64,000 nt of DNA from Collybiopsis luxurians FD-317 M1 (taxonomy: Eukaryota; Basidiomycota; Agaricomycetes; Agaricales; Omphalotaceae), in NCBI GenBank assembly GCA_000827265.1, contig KN834795.1:175742-239741 (forward strand), read 5' to 3'. Both the position numbers and the translations under genes were made by a program. Positions 32,461-45,393 of this stretch are shown piece after piece. The notes beneath the pieces were generated by a model. That model did no database searches, was not told the origin of the DNA, and was given only the letters and a program-made list of their open reading frames with translations. Numbering within the stretch: the first letter of the stretch is position 1; every line of letters begins with the position of its first letter.

Positions 32461-33510
32461 ATATCCAGAAGTATTGCAGAGGGTGTTTCTACGGTTATTT
32501 GCAGATTCCTTCCAATGTTTTGATTTGAATTGTTGGAGCGAATTCTCCACTAATCAAATTGTTTATAGCAAAGCTGCAAATAACCTCTAATGGGGTGAAA
32601 ATCATTAAACTATTTAATGAAACCCAGTCTCACGTGTACGTGTCGCATTGCGCCATGCCTGTTACGATGGAGTGAACACAGAAAAATCGAAGCCATCATA
32701 TGCAATACATTTCTGCGATTTTCCCTTCGATGGAGGAGATTCAAGCAAACTGTACTACACCTTCATTTGTCACCTACGGACCAAACCGAGTTTCCAGCAA
32801 CAATACCCATCGACCTGACTTCATATCAACCTCTACTTGATGGAAAAGATCTGGAGGCGGAACCAAAGTTTGGAATAACAGTTGGAAACAACTATAACGG
32901 CTGTGTCGAGTTGGATCTGATCAAAAACTGAATGATCAAAACTACACAATCATGCTAGTCAGTCGATTTTATAATTACATGTCCTCGTACAAAAGGCTCA
33001 CACCCACGCCAACTAGAATGCGCTCGTCTGAATGCTGTACTACTCCTTGTACGTTTTATCTTCGCGCTTAGGGCCAGTTCTGATCGTAGAACTTCTTTCC
33101 TCCTGAGTTCTCATACAATAAAAGTTTAGCTGTGCCTTTTCCTCAAATCAAGATGTCATATTTCCGTCTTCTATAGGTCCTTTTTCTTCACCGTTGGAGC
33201 ATCATTAAGACAAGTTCGGGATGACTGTGCTACCCATATGTATTCACTGCAAACTCCCACTATCCTTCCCCCTCAACATCAACTCTTTCAAAATATTCAA
33301 ACCTCGACACGTCTTACACGTGCACGCAGCAGTCGAGCTCCTTTGGTAAAGCGAAACTACTAGTGCCCACAAAGACCTTGTAATATACTTTTTTTTTACT
33401 CAAATACTTCCATACTTGGTCGCAGTCTTTTCCAAGTTATCAAAATTTCCCGTACGAGTGCAGCGAACAGAAGATAGAGAATTGGGAATGAAGACGATTC
33501 CATCCTTTTA
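32461..33510. other. Intergenic; one doubtful frame
   Basis: A 104-codon frame at 32617-32931 has no recognised domain. Nothing else is supported. Confidence 0.4.
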
Positions 33511-33978
33511 CTACAAGTAATATCCGCAGAGTGTTATTTCGCTGAAATTTTGTCAAACTGGTATTTAGTGCTGAATATGTCGCAATCTGACTTACTGTGG
33601 ACCAGAAGCCTTTGCTGTAATTTTCTGGCCCTTACCAATCCTGAGATCAAGGGCAAAGGTTTCCGCCTATCGAGAGCTGTATAAAGAATCCAAAGTTGAG
33701 AAACTGAGGGTCGAACTTACCTCTAATGATCGAAAAGTACACACCTTTAGAGGCATCAAAACTTGAAACCCAAGTTCATTGTGCTGCAGGCTCGACAAAG
33801 TCAGGGTGGTTGGAGTGCAATTCAAGTCGTCAGGTTCAATGGATGTCGTAGAAATACAAAGCAATTTTGGCAATACAAAGGAGAATGATTGTCCGGCTGC
33901 AAGCTTGATAAACCTAGATTAACATTTAGTACCACGTTCTGCACATTCGAGAGCGTCAAAAGTGGCTTACCACGACAT
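33511..33978 (-). CDS. Stand-alone nucleoplasmin-like domain protein
   Basis: Four exons, 33978-33971, 33913-33745, 33666-33596 and 33541-33511, join in phase to 92 aa; the first exon has only 8 nt (ATG TCG TG). Donors GTAAGC, GTGTGT and GTAAGT are good. The product follows the fungal nucleoplasmin-like (NPL) barrel seen at the N-terminus of FKBP39/Fpr3-type proteins: start SWFIKLAAGQSFSF (family FW---hkPG---), LCISTTSIEPD (family LHITNAAL), a TTLTLSSL strand, LGFQVLMPLKAETFALDLRI (family --hL-PG--E---LDL-h), KITAKASGP and the last strand EITLCGYYL (family VHLTGNYI). No FKBP domain follows. NPL domains pentamerise and bind histones. Related to the gene at 46683. Identification rests on pattern matching. 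Confidence 0.6.
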
Positions 33979-35713
33979 GGAGATAGAGGAAATGATTAGG
34001 ATAGGATAGGATATTGAATTATCCTGGGAGGTCCAATAAACGTTCGTTGTTCTCCGACAGAGTTCGGCGAACACGGAACAGGTCGCGGGCACATGCACTA
34101 AATTCATTTATCTTAGATCTAACAATACTGGCTTCCCGGTACATGTGATCGCTTAGGCGCTCGCGCGCGGTTGGTCGCTTAACAAGCAGCAATACTGCAA
34201 GTCATTTAACAAGCAGCGATACTGCAACGTCGGGTATTGGGAGTTGCGGCAACGACCAAATTTGTTTACTAGGGTTCGCAGGGCACTTACGGCAACAAGG
34301 TACTTGTGATTTTTTGAAAATGTTTGATTTTGAACGTTTGAGATACACAGCGCCTCTAAGATTTTATCAGTGTATTATTTCACTGCTTAGTTATGATTCC
34401 ACCAACTTGAAATGAGAATTTTTGGAGGAGGACACACAAATGAGAGATGAAAACTTGTAGAAATCCACAGCGTGATTCTACATAAATCGCCAGGAACAGT
34501 AAAAAGACATTTGTTAAAGTGGCCAAATTTTGGTGAAAGCATTGAGAAGGGTTTTAAGAGTCCTTCTCCCAACTTTTGCAATATTTCAGCTCCATTTGAG
34601 CTTTGGACAAAAAAAAAAAGAGAGCGAGTGTTCCAGCGTAAGCCGCAGCTCGGCAGCGAAAACTGCTGCCTTTGCCTTCGCACTCTCGGAACTTATCTGC
34701 TGACCAACCGAAATGCCGACCAGCGACAAAAATTTGAAAGATCCCTTTTTCTGCTCGGTCATTGCCCGATGCCTGCAGTACACCCTGGATTTCTCTTAGA
34801 TTCTGGATTTAGAGGTTTGAAGGCTCTGCGGTTCCAGCTGTGTACTCAGAATTTTATTCCGGTAAGTATTTATTGCAGTATCATTGAAACTCATGTTTTT
34901 TACAAGTACCCTGCGAACCATAGTAGGAGGTGAGTGATTTCAACTGTTTATTTATCTTATTACCTCTGTATACCATTGCTATTCAACGTGCCGCCTTCCC
35001 TCTCTAAAGCGGTTGGGTGACTGATTCATGATGTGGGTTATACCTGCTGAATGGATCTAACTGCCGCGGCTTTGAGAAGATGCGCCGCCGTTTATGCCCC
35101 CTACGTGTCCCAGACCCCTCCAAAGCGCCGCAGGCATGATTCAACCCAATGGACCTAACTGCGGCAGTCGAGGATAAAGGGTAAATGTTCGGGGATTGGC
35201 TGCACCAACCAATCTTGGCGCTTTTTTTTCTTTTACCGATTAGGCCATGCTAACTTCAGCTATACCAAGTATGGGTTGTATGCTCCACAACCGGGCAAGT
35301 AGATCCTAATTTTTTTAGTAGAAATGACTACAGTTTTCTGTAGAGAATAGAACCATACCTCATTCCTTTCAATTCGATTTTCTAAGCCTCTTACCCGCGT
35401 CGATTTCCGACGCCTCCGCCGAATTCCTAGACAAAGACCTGGGCATAGACTCCGATGACCTTCTGCCTGAACTGTCAATCAACAATTCAGCAAAAACTCA
35501 TTAACAATCCTTCGGTTACAGCAAAAGAGCAGGCCAACAAGAAGGCTCAAGTGGTCGCAGTTCCCGCTCCCTTGATACTGTTCTCTCCCAAAATCATTTC
35601 TCCTTCCTCGCCCATTCCCCCTACTCCACGCCGCCAATCCCACTCTCCAATGTTCAAGTCACTGCGCCAGCCCCATCCTCGTAGAACCTCAGCTAACCCC
35701 GGATTATGCAAAA
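33979..35713. other. Intergenic; small tandem duplication
   Basis: About 34170-34226 holds two tandem copies of a unit containing ttaacaagcagc-atactgcaa. Frames at 34387-34933 are unsupported. A Pro/Ser-rich frame at about 35500-35757 may be an upstream exon of the next gene. Confidence 0.4.
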
Positions 35714-35980
35714 ATGGATCCACCTTCACCGACCACTTCCGATGCTTCCCTAATTAACACATACCTGTCGCGGGCAGCCAAGTTTTTACGGCAAATCAAT
35801 GGGTTGCCATGGATTGCGGACCCTCACGTCACAGTGGACTACTATCTAGGGGAGGAAAAGCCAGTTACCATGTTGGCACACGCAGTGGAGAAGTCGGAGG
35901 ATGCGCCAGCTGGCGGCGTCCAGCGGTACAAGACTAGAGACGCTCGATCACATTATGAGTACCGACTGAGTACTGACTGA
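35714..35980 (+). CDS. Hypothetical small protein
   Basis: ATG-started 88-codon frame (MDPPSPTTSDASLINTYLSR, then FLRQINGLPWIADPHVTVDY). It begins with a helix and a short strand and ends in a charged tail. No family recognised; a Pro-rich frame just upstream in another phase could be joined by an intron I could not place. Confidence 0.35.
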   Translation: MDPPSPTTSDASLINTYLSRAAKFLRQINGLPWIADPHVTVDYYLGEEKPVTMLAHAVEKSEDAPAGGVQRYKTRDARSHYEYRLSTD

Positions 35981-36239
35981 CTATAAGTAGCATATTGTAA
36001 GTCTTGTTAAAGCAGGTCAAGAAGGAACGTTGTCGAATTGATATTCACTGATGATAGATGTTGAGCAGAAGTAGGTACGTCCCGGTATACATTGACAATC
36101 ATAACTGAAATTATAAACTGTATCAGACCTCCTAATAATTGAGAGAAGGATCATTCGGAGCCAGAGAAATATTGGTACGCTTGTGAACGTACAGGAAGCG
36201 TTTTGCAAAGCTGCATCAACAAACAAATCAGATGCATTG

Positions 36240-39200
36240 TTAGCAGTCAGAGAATTCAGAATGAACTAACTGCTTGGGGCCATCAGGTAAAGCAAGCGAG
36301 ACATCAAAGTCTGCGGGAGACGCATACGCAAGACGATCTGGCTCTGCTTCAAGCCAACTCTGATCATACCAATTTCTTGGTAGTCCCCGTGGTGCTGCGT
36401 CCGGGAGAAGAACGCATTCGGGGTTCTGCGTAGCATATCTTTGGTTGGGGAACTTTCCCACGGTCCAAGCGCCGCGACCAAGGTAGCGCCTTCCCAATAT
36501 CCAGGCGCTGAGTAGGTTTAAAAAGTCCATTAGTTCCTGTGACCGCCACAGCACTGTTGTCTTGAAGAACTTTTTATCTGGTCCACTTTCATCGCCACTC
36601 ATACACTCGCATATTAAAAGATCTATGAACTTGGCCAACTCACCCAAAGGGCCAGGATGCGTACTGTAAATAGCTTTAAATGCTTTCATGCGTCGATGCA
36701 GTAGCTATTCGATGTAAGGGATTGTTGTTAACAAGTATATATAAAGAGTTGACTCACAGCAGTACGCCGAGCAAGTCTCCTGGCGCGTTGCGCTGAACGA
36801 CGCTGCTCATCCTGGTAGGCCGGGGTGTTGGGCGCTCCCTGTTTCTTAAAATCCTTTTTCAGTTGGGTAATGTGTGCAAAGAAAGCTTGTTCGATGTCGG
36901 TCTTCTTATAATCCTTGTATGCCTCCCGCGACAGAAAATCTTGGCAAAATACCTTTGCAGCGGCTTTATTCCAGGGTGTTTTTTTCCCGCCGTCTAGTTG
37001 TAAAACAAAGTTGTCCATCTTGGGCCCCGGCGCCAGCTTTCTTTTCCAATCTTCAATCTGTTTTGGCATTACAGATCCAAGATTTTTTTTGACCGGGGGG
37101 TCTGAGGAGCATTCATCTTTGTCTGGGTCTATGATCTTCAACGCGATACCTATCTCGAACCGTATAAGCTCGTGTAACCTGTTTTTCGCGTCTGGGCAGT
37201 GACGGGGTCTGCGATAGCATCTTGGATTAGAACCAGAGTCCTCTGATGAGCTGTCCTCATCATGATCGGTCTCACCCTCGCCGGGGACTTTCTCGTGAGA
37301 ATACGCGCCCACATAGCGATAGCAACGAGCGAGTAATGCCTCCAAACTGGCGTAGTCCAATTGAGAGTTGTTCATCTGACTGGAAAAGTGGGATTTCTAT
37401 GGCATGGCATAGTGGACAGTGAGTACAAGGCCCCACAAGAAAAAAGAACACAGACCATGGACGGAGATTTGATAGCATGGTCAATAAGAGATTTTAGCTC
37501 TTCTTTGAGGTCGTGGAAGCTTCGCTCTCCCGTTGAAGGAATATCAGTGAGGGGAGACTCTTCTCTGACATCACTTTGGCCAAGGTTGCTTTTGGGCATA
37601 TTCATGGACGGTGATCCACCGCCCACAATGTCATCATCAACCTCCATGTAAACTTTCGAATGAAAGTCCCTCACGGTGTCGCCATCCCAGTCCCAGGGTG
37701 AATGAGAGGTCCCAGAACCTTGATGAGAGAAATTATTGCGGGCCCCGAAATGATTTTTGATGGTGTCATAACGGGGGTCATCGGTGGCACTAAATGTTTC
37801 ATTATTGCTGAGGGTAGCAACTTCATCGGCATCCGGAAAATCTGAGTCTTCTTCCTCATCATCTCCAGATTCATTGAAAACATTCTGGACGTTGACACCA
37901 TCGTTATCTGCGGATTGGGAACCGTCGGATGAGTCTTTGTCATCAATATCCACTTCCATTTCTGATGATTGAAGTGGGTTTGAACAGGCGCTACTCTGAG
38001 GCATGACTGTGTCGGGGACCGGCATAGGTGTTACAGCACGTAAAACGTACTCGACATCCAGCCCAAGATGATTTGTGGGTAGGGCATAAGACTCCTCATC
38101 TGGAACTTCTTGTATGTATACGGAGGGCCGCCTATGTTTATGGGAAGCTGAACACTCTGGCATAGGAGAGGGAGAAGCGGGGTCATCATTAGAGTCGTCG
38201 TCGTCGTCGTCCTCTTCGTCTTCATCGTCGTCCTCTTCGTCTTCGTCTTCGTCGTCTTCGTCCTCATCGTTGTCCTCATCGTTGTCCTCTTCGCCGCCCT
38301 CATCTTCTGCTTCCATTTGTGCAGGGTCCGAGCTTGTACTGGGCTGAGGCATGACTGAATCCGGCAAAGGAGAGGGAGAAGCAGAGTTATTCTGAAGTGG
38401 AGCATTGGAAGTGCTCGTGGCGAAACCATTCAAAGCAGAACCGTCATCGGACTCATTTCTGTCTCCAGATTGGGAACTGGAACCATCCCAAGATTGATCG
38501 TCGTGGTCGCGGTGAACTCTAGAGGGCTCAAGATCGTATTCCACCCTTGTTGAATCAACACTGGTCGGAAATAAGCGTTCAAGGCCTGCTGCGGGACTAG
38601 AATTAGGGTTTTCATTTGACACTTTCGCATAAGAAGTGGTAGAGCTCCATGGTGCAGAAAGCATATGGTCATCAATCGGAGCCGAATGCGGAAAAAAGGG
38701 AGGATCAGGGTTTACAGTAAAGGATATATTCGGGGGCGAAGGAGTGTCGAGAGTGGCAGAAGGGGTGTTAAGTGGCAATGACATCGAAAAATCTTGATCA
38801 CATGCAGTGGCTTGAGACTGGTTGTCAAACTCATTATTGCTGTAGGAAGATCCTGAGTCTGAATCATCGTCCCCCCCACCATGTCCAGGTTTGTAAGAGT
38901 TGAAGTCCAGGCTTTCAGAAGACATATGACCTGCCTTGCGAGCCAGATCAGGAGGTAAAGGTGTGTTGATGGGATATGAAAAAGGTGATACCAATGCATA
39001 GACAGGATCAACACCAGCAAGTTGATCTGACCTTTGGGAATCAAAGCTTCCGGACGCAGAATCGACCTCGCGGGCTTCTCTGGTACCAGGATCCACCTGG
39101 GAAGTGTCGAAGGTAAGAGGATCGTTTGAGAAACTACCCATAAAAGAGGCGTATTCGTCTGGATGACCATGATCAACCTGACTGAGATTCATATTCTCTT

Positions 39201-39784
39201 CCATATCTGCAGTGGCACCCACGTCCATCTCCTTGGCACCGATATTTCCATTAGTGTTTGGTGGGTATTCAGCATTTTCCGTTTTATCTAGCCCACTTAA
39301 GTAGTCTATAGCAGGTGAAGTTGATACAATGAGGCCATTCCCCTCAGCATGGTCATCATGGTAGGATGCATACAACTGCTCGAGAGATAGACCTCCAGAA
39401 CCAATGAGTCTGCCTTGGGCGATGGCGTCGGAATGATCATTGGAAGTTGAGCTTATGGAGTCGCTGTGCGGAAAGGACAAAGGCACAGGATATCTAAATG
39501 TAAATTTGTACTGGGTCCCTAGCACATAACTTCAGCATGAAATAGTACAGAATGAGGTGGATTTCTACCTTTACTGGGGTCAATGATATTCTTGTCACGC
39601 TTATTAGCAGTTTTCCTTTTCTTTTTCTTAATCTCAATGAAGGAACCTGCGCGGCGACATGCCACTGTGAATAAAGGCTTGGAAAAGACCCATAACACTC
39701 ACCACTCTGGGATGTTCGCTGGCGTTTCTGGATGTGATCATAGTCATCGGCAGGTTCCAATCTCTTAATTGTTGCTGAGTTCAT
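36240..39784 (-). CDS. Large acidic protein of unknown function
   Basis: Five exons, 39784-39703, 39664-39569, 39518-37456, 37375-36758 and 36704-36240, join in phase to 1107 aa. The N-terminus carries basic clusters (KKKKRKTANKR) that look like a nuclear localisation signal. The 688-residue third exon is low complexity, rich in Ser, Asp, Glu and Pro, with a poly-Asp/Glu run at 38196-38305. The last two exons look folded: LDYASLEALLARCYRYVGAY, then a helical pair NRLHELIRFEIGIALKI, then KTPWNKAAAKVF and the end region with FPNQRYATQNPECVLLPD. I do not recognise the family. Acidic tract plus NLS suggests a nuclear, possibly chromatin-related protein (inference). No premature stops in any exon. 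Confidence 0.6.
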
Positions 39785-41928
39785 CTGTGCTGGAGGTGGA
39801 GAAAAACCGTGTTTGTAGTGAAGATGTAAAAGAAAGAAGGTTGTGAGCTTTAAATTTTATTCTCAGTGGCAGAGTATGACGCGACAAAGCAGTAGCTATG
39901 TTTATGCAATCCATATATGCAAGACAAAGGAGATATAAGGCGCCGCCACCGCTAGCGCTAACCGCGTACCTGCACAACAACATTACATAATTGTAACTCA
40001 GGGACACTCAGGGACACTGATGTCCCTTTCACATGCACTCTCCGCAAAGTATAATCTCTCGGGACGGTTGTTTTACATTAGGTTCTTTGGGTTCGTAGTC
40101 GAGTGCCACAGAGGTCGAAGGCATGGGCTTCCCCTCATCATGAAGAGCTGGAATCATTGTACACTCGCTTTTAGCCTCAGACGACGCATCTCTGAGCTTC
40201 CGCATCACGACAGTGTCAGGATAATTTAGAGGACTAGGCTTCAATGTAGTCATTCGTGCTGGGAAAGCGGAGTGGCCTGCCAATCTAACAAATACAAACA
40301 ACATTTTCTTACCTCTGCGCGCCAACTTCACAGTGCCACACTTCACCTCATGCCGTCTCTCGTGAGAGAAGCTGCATGAACGGCTTAGGTAAAGAATATT
40401 ATAACACTCATCCATGCTTTCTACACTTGATTAAGTCCTTTTACAGACTTTCAGATGTCTAGCCAGATTCTCAGCGCGACTTTGCAACCCATCACCCTTC
40501 CGACAACTGACAAGAATGAAGGAGTCTTTCTAGCCTCTGTTAGTTGAGCGAGAATTAATATCACCGGATAAAGCAAGCGCGCGTACACTGGGCTGCCATT
40601 CACCTTCCCTTCATTTTTTGGAACTGCTTCATTCGAGGACCAGTGTAGGAGTATATGAATGTGCCGCTATTGATCTTTGCCTCTATAATTTTATGACACA
40701 ATAATCTTTTTGCTATACTCAGTGCTTCCTGGAGATAGTGGCAGAACGCTCCAAATTCTCTGTAAAGGACATTAGCTGTCCCCTCACTGCATCAACGGTT
40801 GTACTTGATTACTGTACATATTGATCAAGGTGCATGTATTATTTATTTTCGTTTTCGGTGAAGCTACATTCATTGAATGCACAGGTGGTTCTAACTGGTG
40901 ACTGCGCCGAGAAGCGGACACGACTTCATCAAGACATGACAGGAAGCATGATCGCTAAATCAATTTCCTAGCTTTCAGTGGGCCTACGCATCTGAAGGGA
41001 GGCGTCCAGATTTTTGGAGCTGGATGAACAAATAACTGTTGCTGAGACCATGGTATTCAGGCAAATTCCACGTATCTGACACGTGGAACGTGATAATCAC
41101 ATGTGACACACAGGTCGCACGTCGCGCGGCTCCCGGGGGCGGCCCTATTCCAGAATCGTAGCAACTTATGCTGAAGCAAGCAAAGACTCCAAATAATTGT
41201 ATATAAATCGAAAACCCCTTGGCGCGGAGCATATAAAAAGATATCATCGGGCAAGAACAGAGGACAATAAGGCGAGTACGTGGGACCAAACAGAAGTAGG
41301 ATCAGGTTAAAAATTTTGAGCGATCTTAGCTGCAACGCCTCGAATAGCAATATGAGATTTTCATGCTTCTAAGTGATTTCCTCAAGATAAAGAGACATAT
41401 CTTCAGCCAAGCTTCGAGCTTTACCAACACTTCTCCACAGTGTTCAATGGCGACCTTGCTTCGATTTCAGTTTGACTTTGTGGATGTCTATACTGTAGGT
41501 AACATCTGAAGTAATAATCATTTGGAATGTCCTTGAATCGTTCGAAGTGCTTGTTGTGGCCCCCGCCGTTCATGTGCAAGAGTAAGATGAAACTGGATCA
41601 TGCTAAAACTGCAATCTGATCTGTCGTGTCTCGCGAAGTTAGGAAATGCTATACTCATAGGTTGCGTATCCTTACGCTTCACTCAGGACATTCAAAGTTT
41701 AATTTTAAAGTGAGTACGAGTCCCTGTGGGTAAGATGTTCACTGTCAATGAATCAGTGTCTGATCTGGCACGCGCTTCAGTATATGCTCATGTGACTCGA
41801 AGCCACTGATACCGACTTCTTTCTTTTTGACTTTGTACCACCCAAAACCACTGAAACCAATTTCTCTATTCTTGGCTTCTTCTTGACTTCGACATCAAGT
41901 AACGAAATTTAACATCCTCCCCACGGCA
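39785..41928. other. Mostly non-coding; one doubtful frame
   Basis: A 128-codon minus-strand frame at 40029-40415 (containing RLAGHSAFPARMTTLKPSPL) is unrecognised and doubtful. A GGGACAC doublet lies at 39997. The rest shows nothing I can support. Confidence 0.4.
39997..40017 (-). repeat. CTCAGGGACA doublet
   Basis: Two units 10 bases apart. A further tgtccc follows in opposite orientation. Confidence 0.9.
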
Positions 41929-43279
41929 ATGGCTGATACTACCGTAAGTATGGTTAATGATTCAGTTACTCTCTTTGAACTCTTCTCTGTTCCCAGGACG
42001 CGTCTTCCTCTGGAGCCACTACAGGCTTCGTCACCACATTTCTCGCATTTACTATCTATTTCCTGGATTGTATTGGAGGTCTTGCGATCTTTGTGCTTCA
42101 TTTTGCAGGCGAAGTGATCGAAGAAGGAGTCAATCTCCTGCGTAAACCTCTCCCATACATAATATTCCTTTGGGTCTCCATATTTGTTATTGCCCAAGCA
42201 TTCATTGTAGCCGGTCGCTCCCTCTGTTCCATTCCCCTATTACAGAATACCGGTCTTTGTCTATCTCAGCAGTCGAATACCGGACAGAGTGGCTCGATTA
42301 CCCATCATGCGGATTTCCCTAGCCTTGTAAACATTCAATCTCAATCATTCGAAGCTTTACTGGACAGATCTGCAGGAGGATCCGAGCTTTTTCTCACCCT
42401 TAAGAAAGCAGAGCTGGCCGTGACAGATCTTGTAATCCTAGTGAAGCTCAGTAAGCTGGACGAGAAGGATTTACTTGGTATGCACTCTCGATTAGCTTCA
42501 TTTACAGTCGCTTATGATTTCTCTTCTAGCTGATTCTCTGACCAATTTTTGTAACGAGGCTCAAGCTGCTTCCCGTGGATTACAACAATTTACGACCAAA
42601 ATCGCTGGGTCAGTTGATCAGTACGTTCTTTACTTGTCATTTCAGAGCCTTAACTGAGAAATATAATGCCAGGATTCTCGCTTTCAATGTATATGCTTTC
42701 AATACCATCAACAATGCACGCACGCCTTCGATTTCTTCAACTGTCAATCCTTTTTACATCCATCCTAATGTGGAGGAAGCTGCAGTAGAAGTCTTTAATG
42801 AAGTCACGACCACTCTTGTCACCAATGTAGCGCACCTCATCACCGTTGCAGAAGAACAGCTCGCTCATCTAGAAAGACTCGAGGAACAGATCAATTTGAT
42901 TCACGATATCGTCTTCAAGGAGGATTTTCTTATATCTTCGGCAAAAGATGAACTCCTCTCCGAATTATGGACGAAACTAGGTGGAAATCAACGCATTCTC
43001 AGGAGCATCAATGGACATCTGAAGCTACTGAACGGCGTTGGGGAGTACCGGCGTCAGGCGAAGGCATATGTTGCATCAGCTCTTCAGGCCCTACGCACTC
43101 TCAGCGATGAGCTCGAGGGTTTGAGGGAGAGAGTATCCGGCCCGCACATCACAGGTACCCACTTTCCCGTGGAGATTCATATCGAGAGCATCAGCTATGG
43201 CATCCAGAGGCTCCGCCAAACTATGATTGAAGTTAGGAAACATGACAAGCCAGCAATTGCTCCGGCCCTGGATGGATAG
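41929..43279 (+). CDS. Membrane protein with long coiled coil
   Basis: Exons 41929-41943, 41997-42477, 42530-42620 and 42673-43279 join in phase to 397 aa. The first exon encodes only MADTT. Two hydrophobic segments follow (TTFLAFTIYFLDCIGGLAIF and YIIFLWVSIFVIAQAFIVAG). The remainder is helical with heptads (SELFLTLKKAELAVTDLVIL; ITVAEEQLAHLERLEEQINL; EYRRQAKAYVASALQALRTL). No enzymatic motif. This is an expanded type of Agaricomycete membrane/coiled-coil protein of unknown function (family statement from general familiarity). It shares its architecture with the gene at 27548. Stop TAG. Confidence 0.75.
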
Positions 43280-43990
43280 TTCGATTTTCATGATGAGTTC
43301 CCGCAATGATTCAGGGTGGTTTTCTTCGCACCCAATGTTTTCTTTCTTCTTTTGTATATTTTCTTCACATCTTCTACATCCACGTATTCTTCTGCGTAAT
43401 ATCAAGACTGTACTTGTGAAGATGGCTTGTACTTTCGCATATACATACTATACTTTTTGTTACGTAGTTTCTCTTGTTTTTTCTATTTGAAGAATACTTT
43501 CGTATACACGATTTTGATATAGTCCAATGACCATCGGCGCAGAGCTTGATAATAATTTGACGTTGGCGTTTTTTTGACATGAGCATTGAGGACACAATCG
43601 TGAAATCCTCGTGATCGCACAAGATGGGATGATCTCAGCCTGATCTGATCTGAGGGTCAAGCGCCTTCCCTTCTTGCGCGCTTATGGTTCGACCAAGCTT
43701 ATTATTATCCTTTTCTTGTTATCCCCTCACTTTCCCTTTCATACATGCGTGCCAGGTGAAAGCTTAACTCTGTACATCAAATAAATTCCTTGTAATGACC
43801 TTGAATACAACCAGAGAAACAGAGAAGTGGGATGTAAGCGGAGAGGCTCAGGCAATACACCGTATCGCTTTTAACTTTTCTCTCCCTGAAGTCAACACAC
43901 ACTGAGTTTAGGTATTTTGCCTCGAACTTCCTTGTTCATGCTCATTCGAAGATTTGCAAGATCATCGAGAGTCAGGAGTGCTTAACTAAA
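43280..43990. other. Intergenic between convergent genes
   Basis: Contains only short frames; AT-rich downstream flanks of the two neighbouring genes. Confidence 0.5.
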
Positions 43991-45393
43991 CTACTTTGAC
44001 AAGACAAGATAGCTATAGGTAGCAACTATCATCGCTATGACCACAGTAAAAGCTGATGAGCGATAAAAAGACGAATGGTGACTAGTTTCATGTTTCGGAC
44101 TTGGGTCCACCTGGTAGTCTCTCCATATGATAACTTCAGCATTGCCCGAGAAATTGTGGGCTGTCACAATGAAGGCTACGTCTTGTTCCCTACTGTAAGC
44201 TGTCTATTGCATGTGTCAATACCGTAACACACATTCAAGCAACCCAGGATCCTTACGCTGATACTTTCAGTCACCAGGGAATCTGCATGTCATATTAAAT
44301 AAAGTTCTCGAGGGCAAAGTTACAGGGTTAAGACCACTCACTCTGGCCTCAGAATACGAGGTTTTGCAACCTATTATCATGGAGAGCATTCCAAAGAATA
44401 ATCTGACCAACCCCTGCACCAACGATGACATCTTGAGCAAGAAATTTTGCACAAGATACAGGTTGCGAAGTGCCATGACTTCGAGGAATGAGTGTACTCG
44501 CCACATCTTGAGATCCAAAATGATAAATCTTATATGTATTCGATTCAAAGTCTGTGACAAGAAGACTATCTGTCTCTGCCCAGACATCATTGCTTTGCGG
44601 TCTCCTTGTTAGTATGCTATCGACTACAAGATGCATTTAATGCTTACATGACACCAAAGACATTTATTTGAAGCTCATATGTGGGAACAAATGACTCCAT
44701 TTGAGGAAAACAAGCGAGCTTCCAGGAGCTTTTGCTTTAATGTTATTGTAAGCTGACTACCGCGGAGGAACTGATACTTACGCAACATGACCATTTATAT
44801 ACGCAACCAAAATACGGCCTCGAGACAGTGCATAGACAGACTTCACATTCGGAGAGTTCATGCCTTGCACAAAGGGAGGATCTGGTAGAGATCCAACGAG
44901 CTTCCAGTACGAACCATTTAAATCTAATTAGAATTTGAGTTAAGATATTTGTCCTTTTCTGTATCAACGCACCGCCAGAAAATTTGTATAGTTTGACTAT
45001 TCTTCCCATAGCTACAGCGAGTATATCTGTATGTAAAAAGACGACAGAAACCGCTGCAGAAAGTGAGTCAGAGTGATGGAATCCCTGAGATGTGAACTTT
45101 TTTCCATCGAATGTTACAACATGCACAATGCCGCCACGGTGTCCTAGGGCCAATCGAGTGGCTGTTGGTGACCAGGCCACAGAAGTGATTTCATGAGTGT
45201 TGGACTTATCGATGAAGGTGGAGTGAGGAGAGGCTGAAATCCCATATTTTATGTTCCAAACGTCAGCCTTGTGTCCATAACAGACGGCTAGGTATTGAGC
45301 ATCATGTGATATTGCAACAGCAACGATGGGATTTCGAGTGCTGCAGGAGTCTGGAACAACGATTCTGTCGGTTTCTTGCCATCGAGAAGGCAT
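43991..45393 (-). CDS. WD40-like protein with C-terminal membrane tail
   Basis: Multi-exon gene. ATG at 45393 starts MPSRWQETDRIVVPDS, followed by WD-type blades: VAVAISHDAQYLAVCYG..ADVWNI, ITSVAWSPTATRLALGHRGG, and FLHTDILAVAMGRIVKLYKF. After an intron with a GTGCGT donor the frame continues DLNGSYWKLVGSLPDPPF and a blade ending GRILVAYINGHVA. Further exons give VWAETDSLLVTDFESNTYKI and VSCAKFLAQDVIVGAGVGQI. The last exon (about 44190-43991) reads REQDVAFIVTAHNFSGN, IIWRDYQ, then a hydrophobic stretch (AFTVVIAMIVATYSYLVL) three residues before the TAG. The tail suggests a membrane-anchored propeller. WD signatures are weak (no clear WD dipeptides), so the beta-propeller call is moderate. Exact inner splice sites were not all resolved. 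Confidence 0.6.

Noticed and set aside
38031..38429. Lys/Thr-rich and poly-Ser frames opposite or beside the acidic gene
   Set aside because: Shadows of the GAT/GAA-rich coding tract of the large acidic protein; only the spliced minus-strand frame is consistent.
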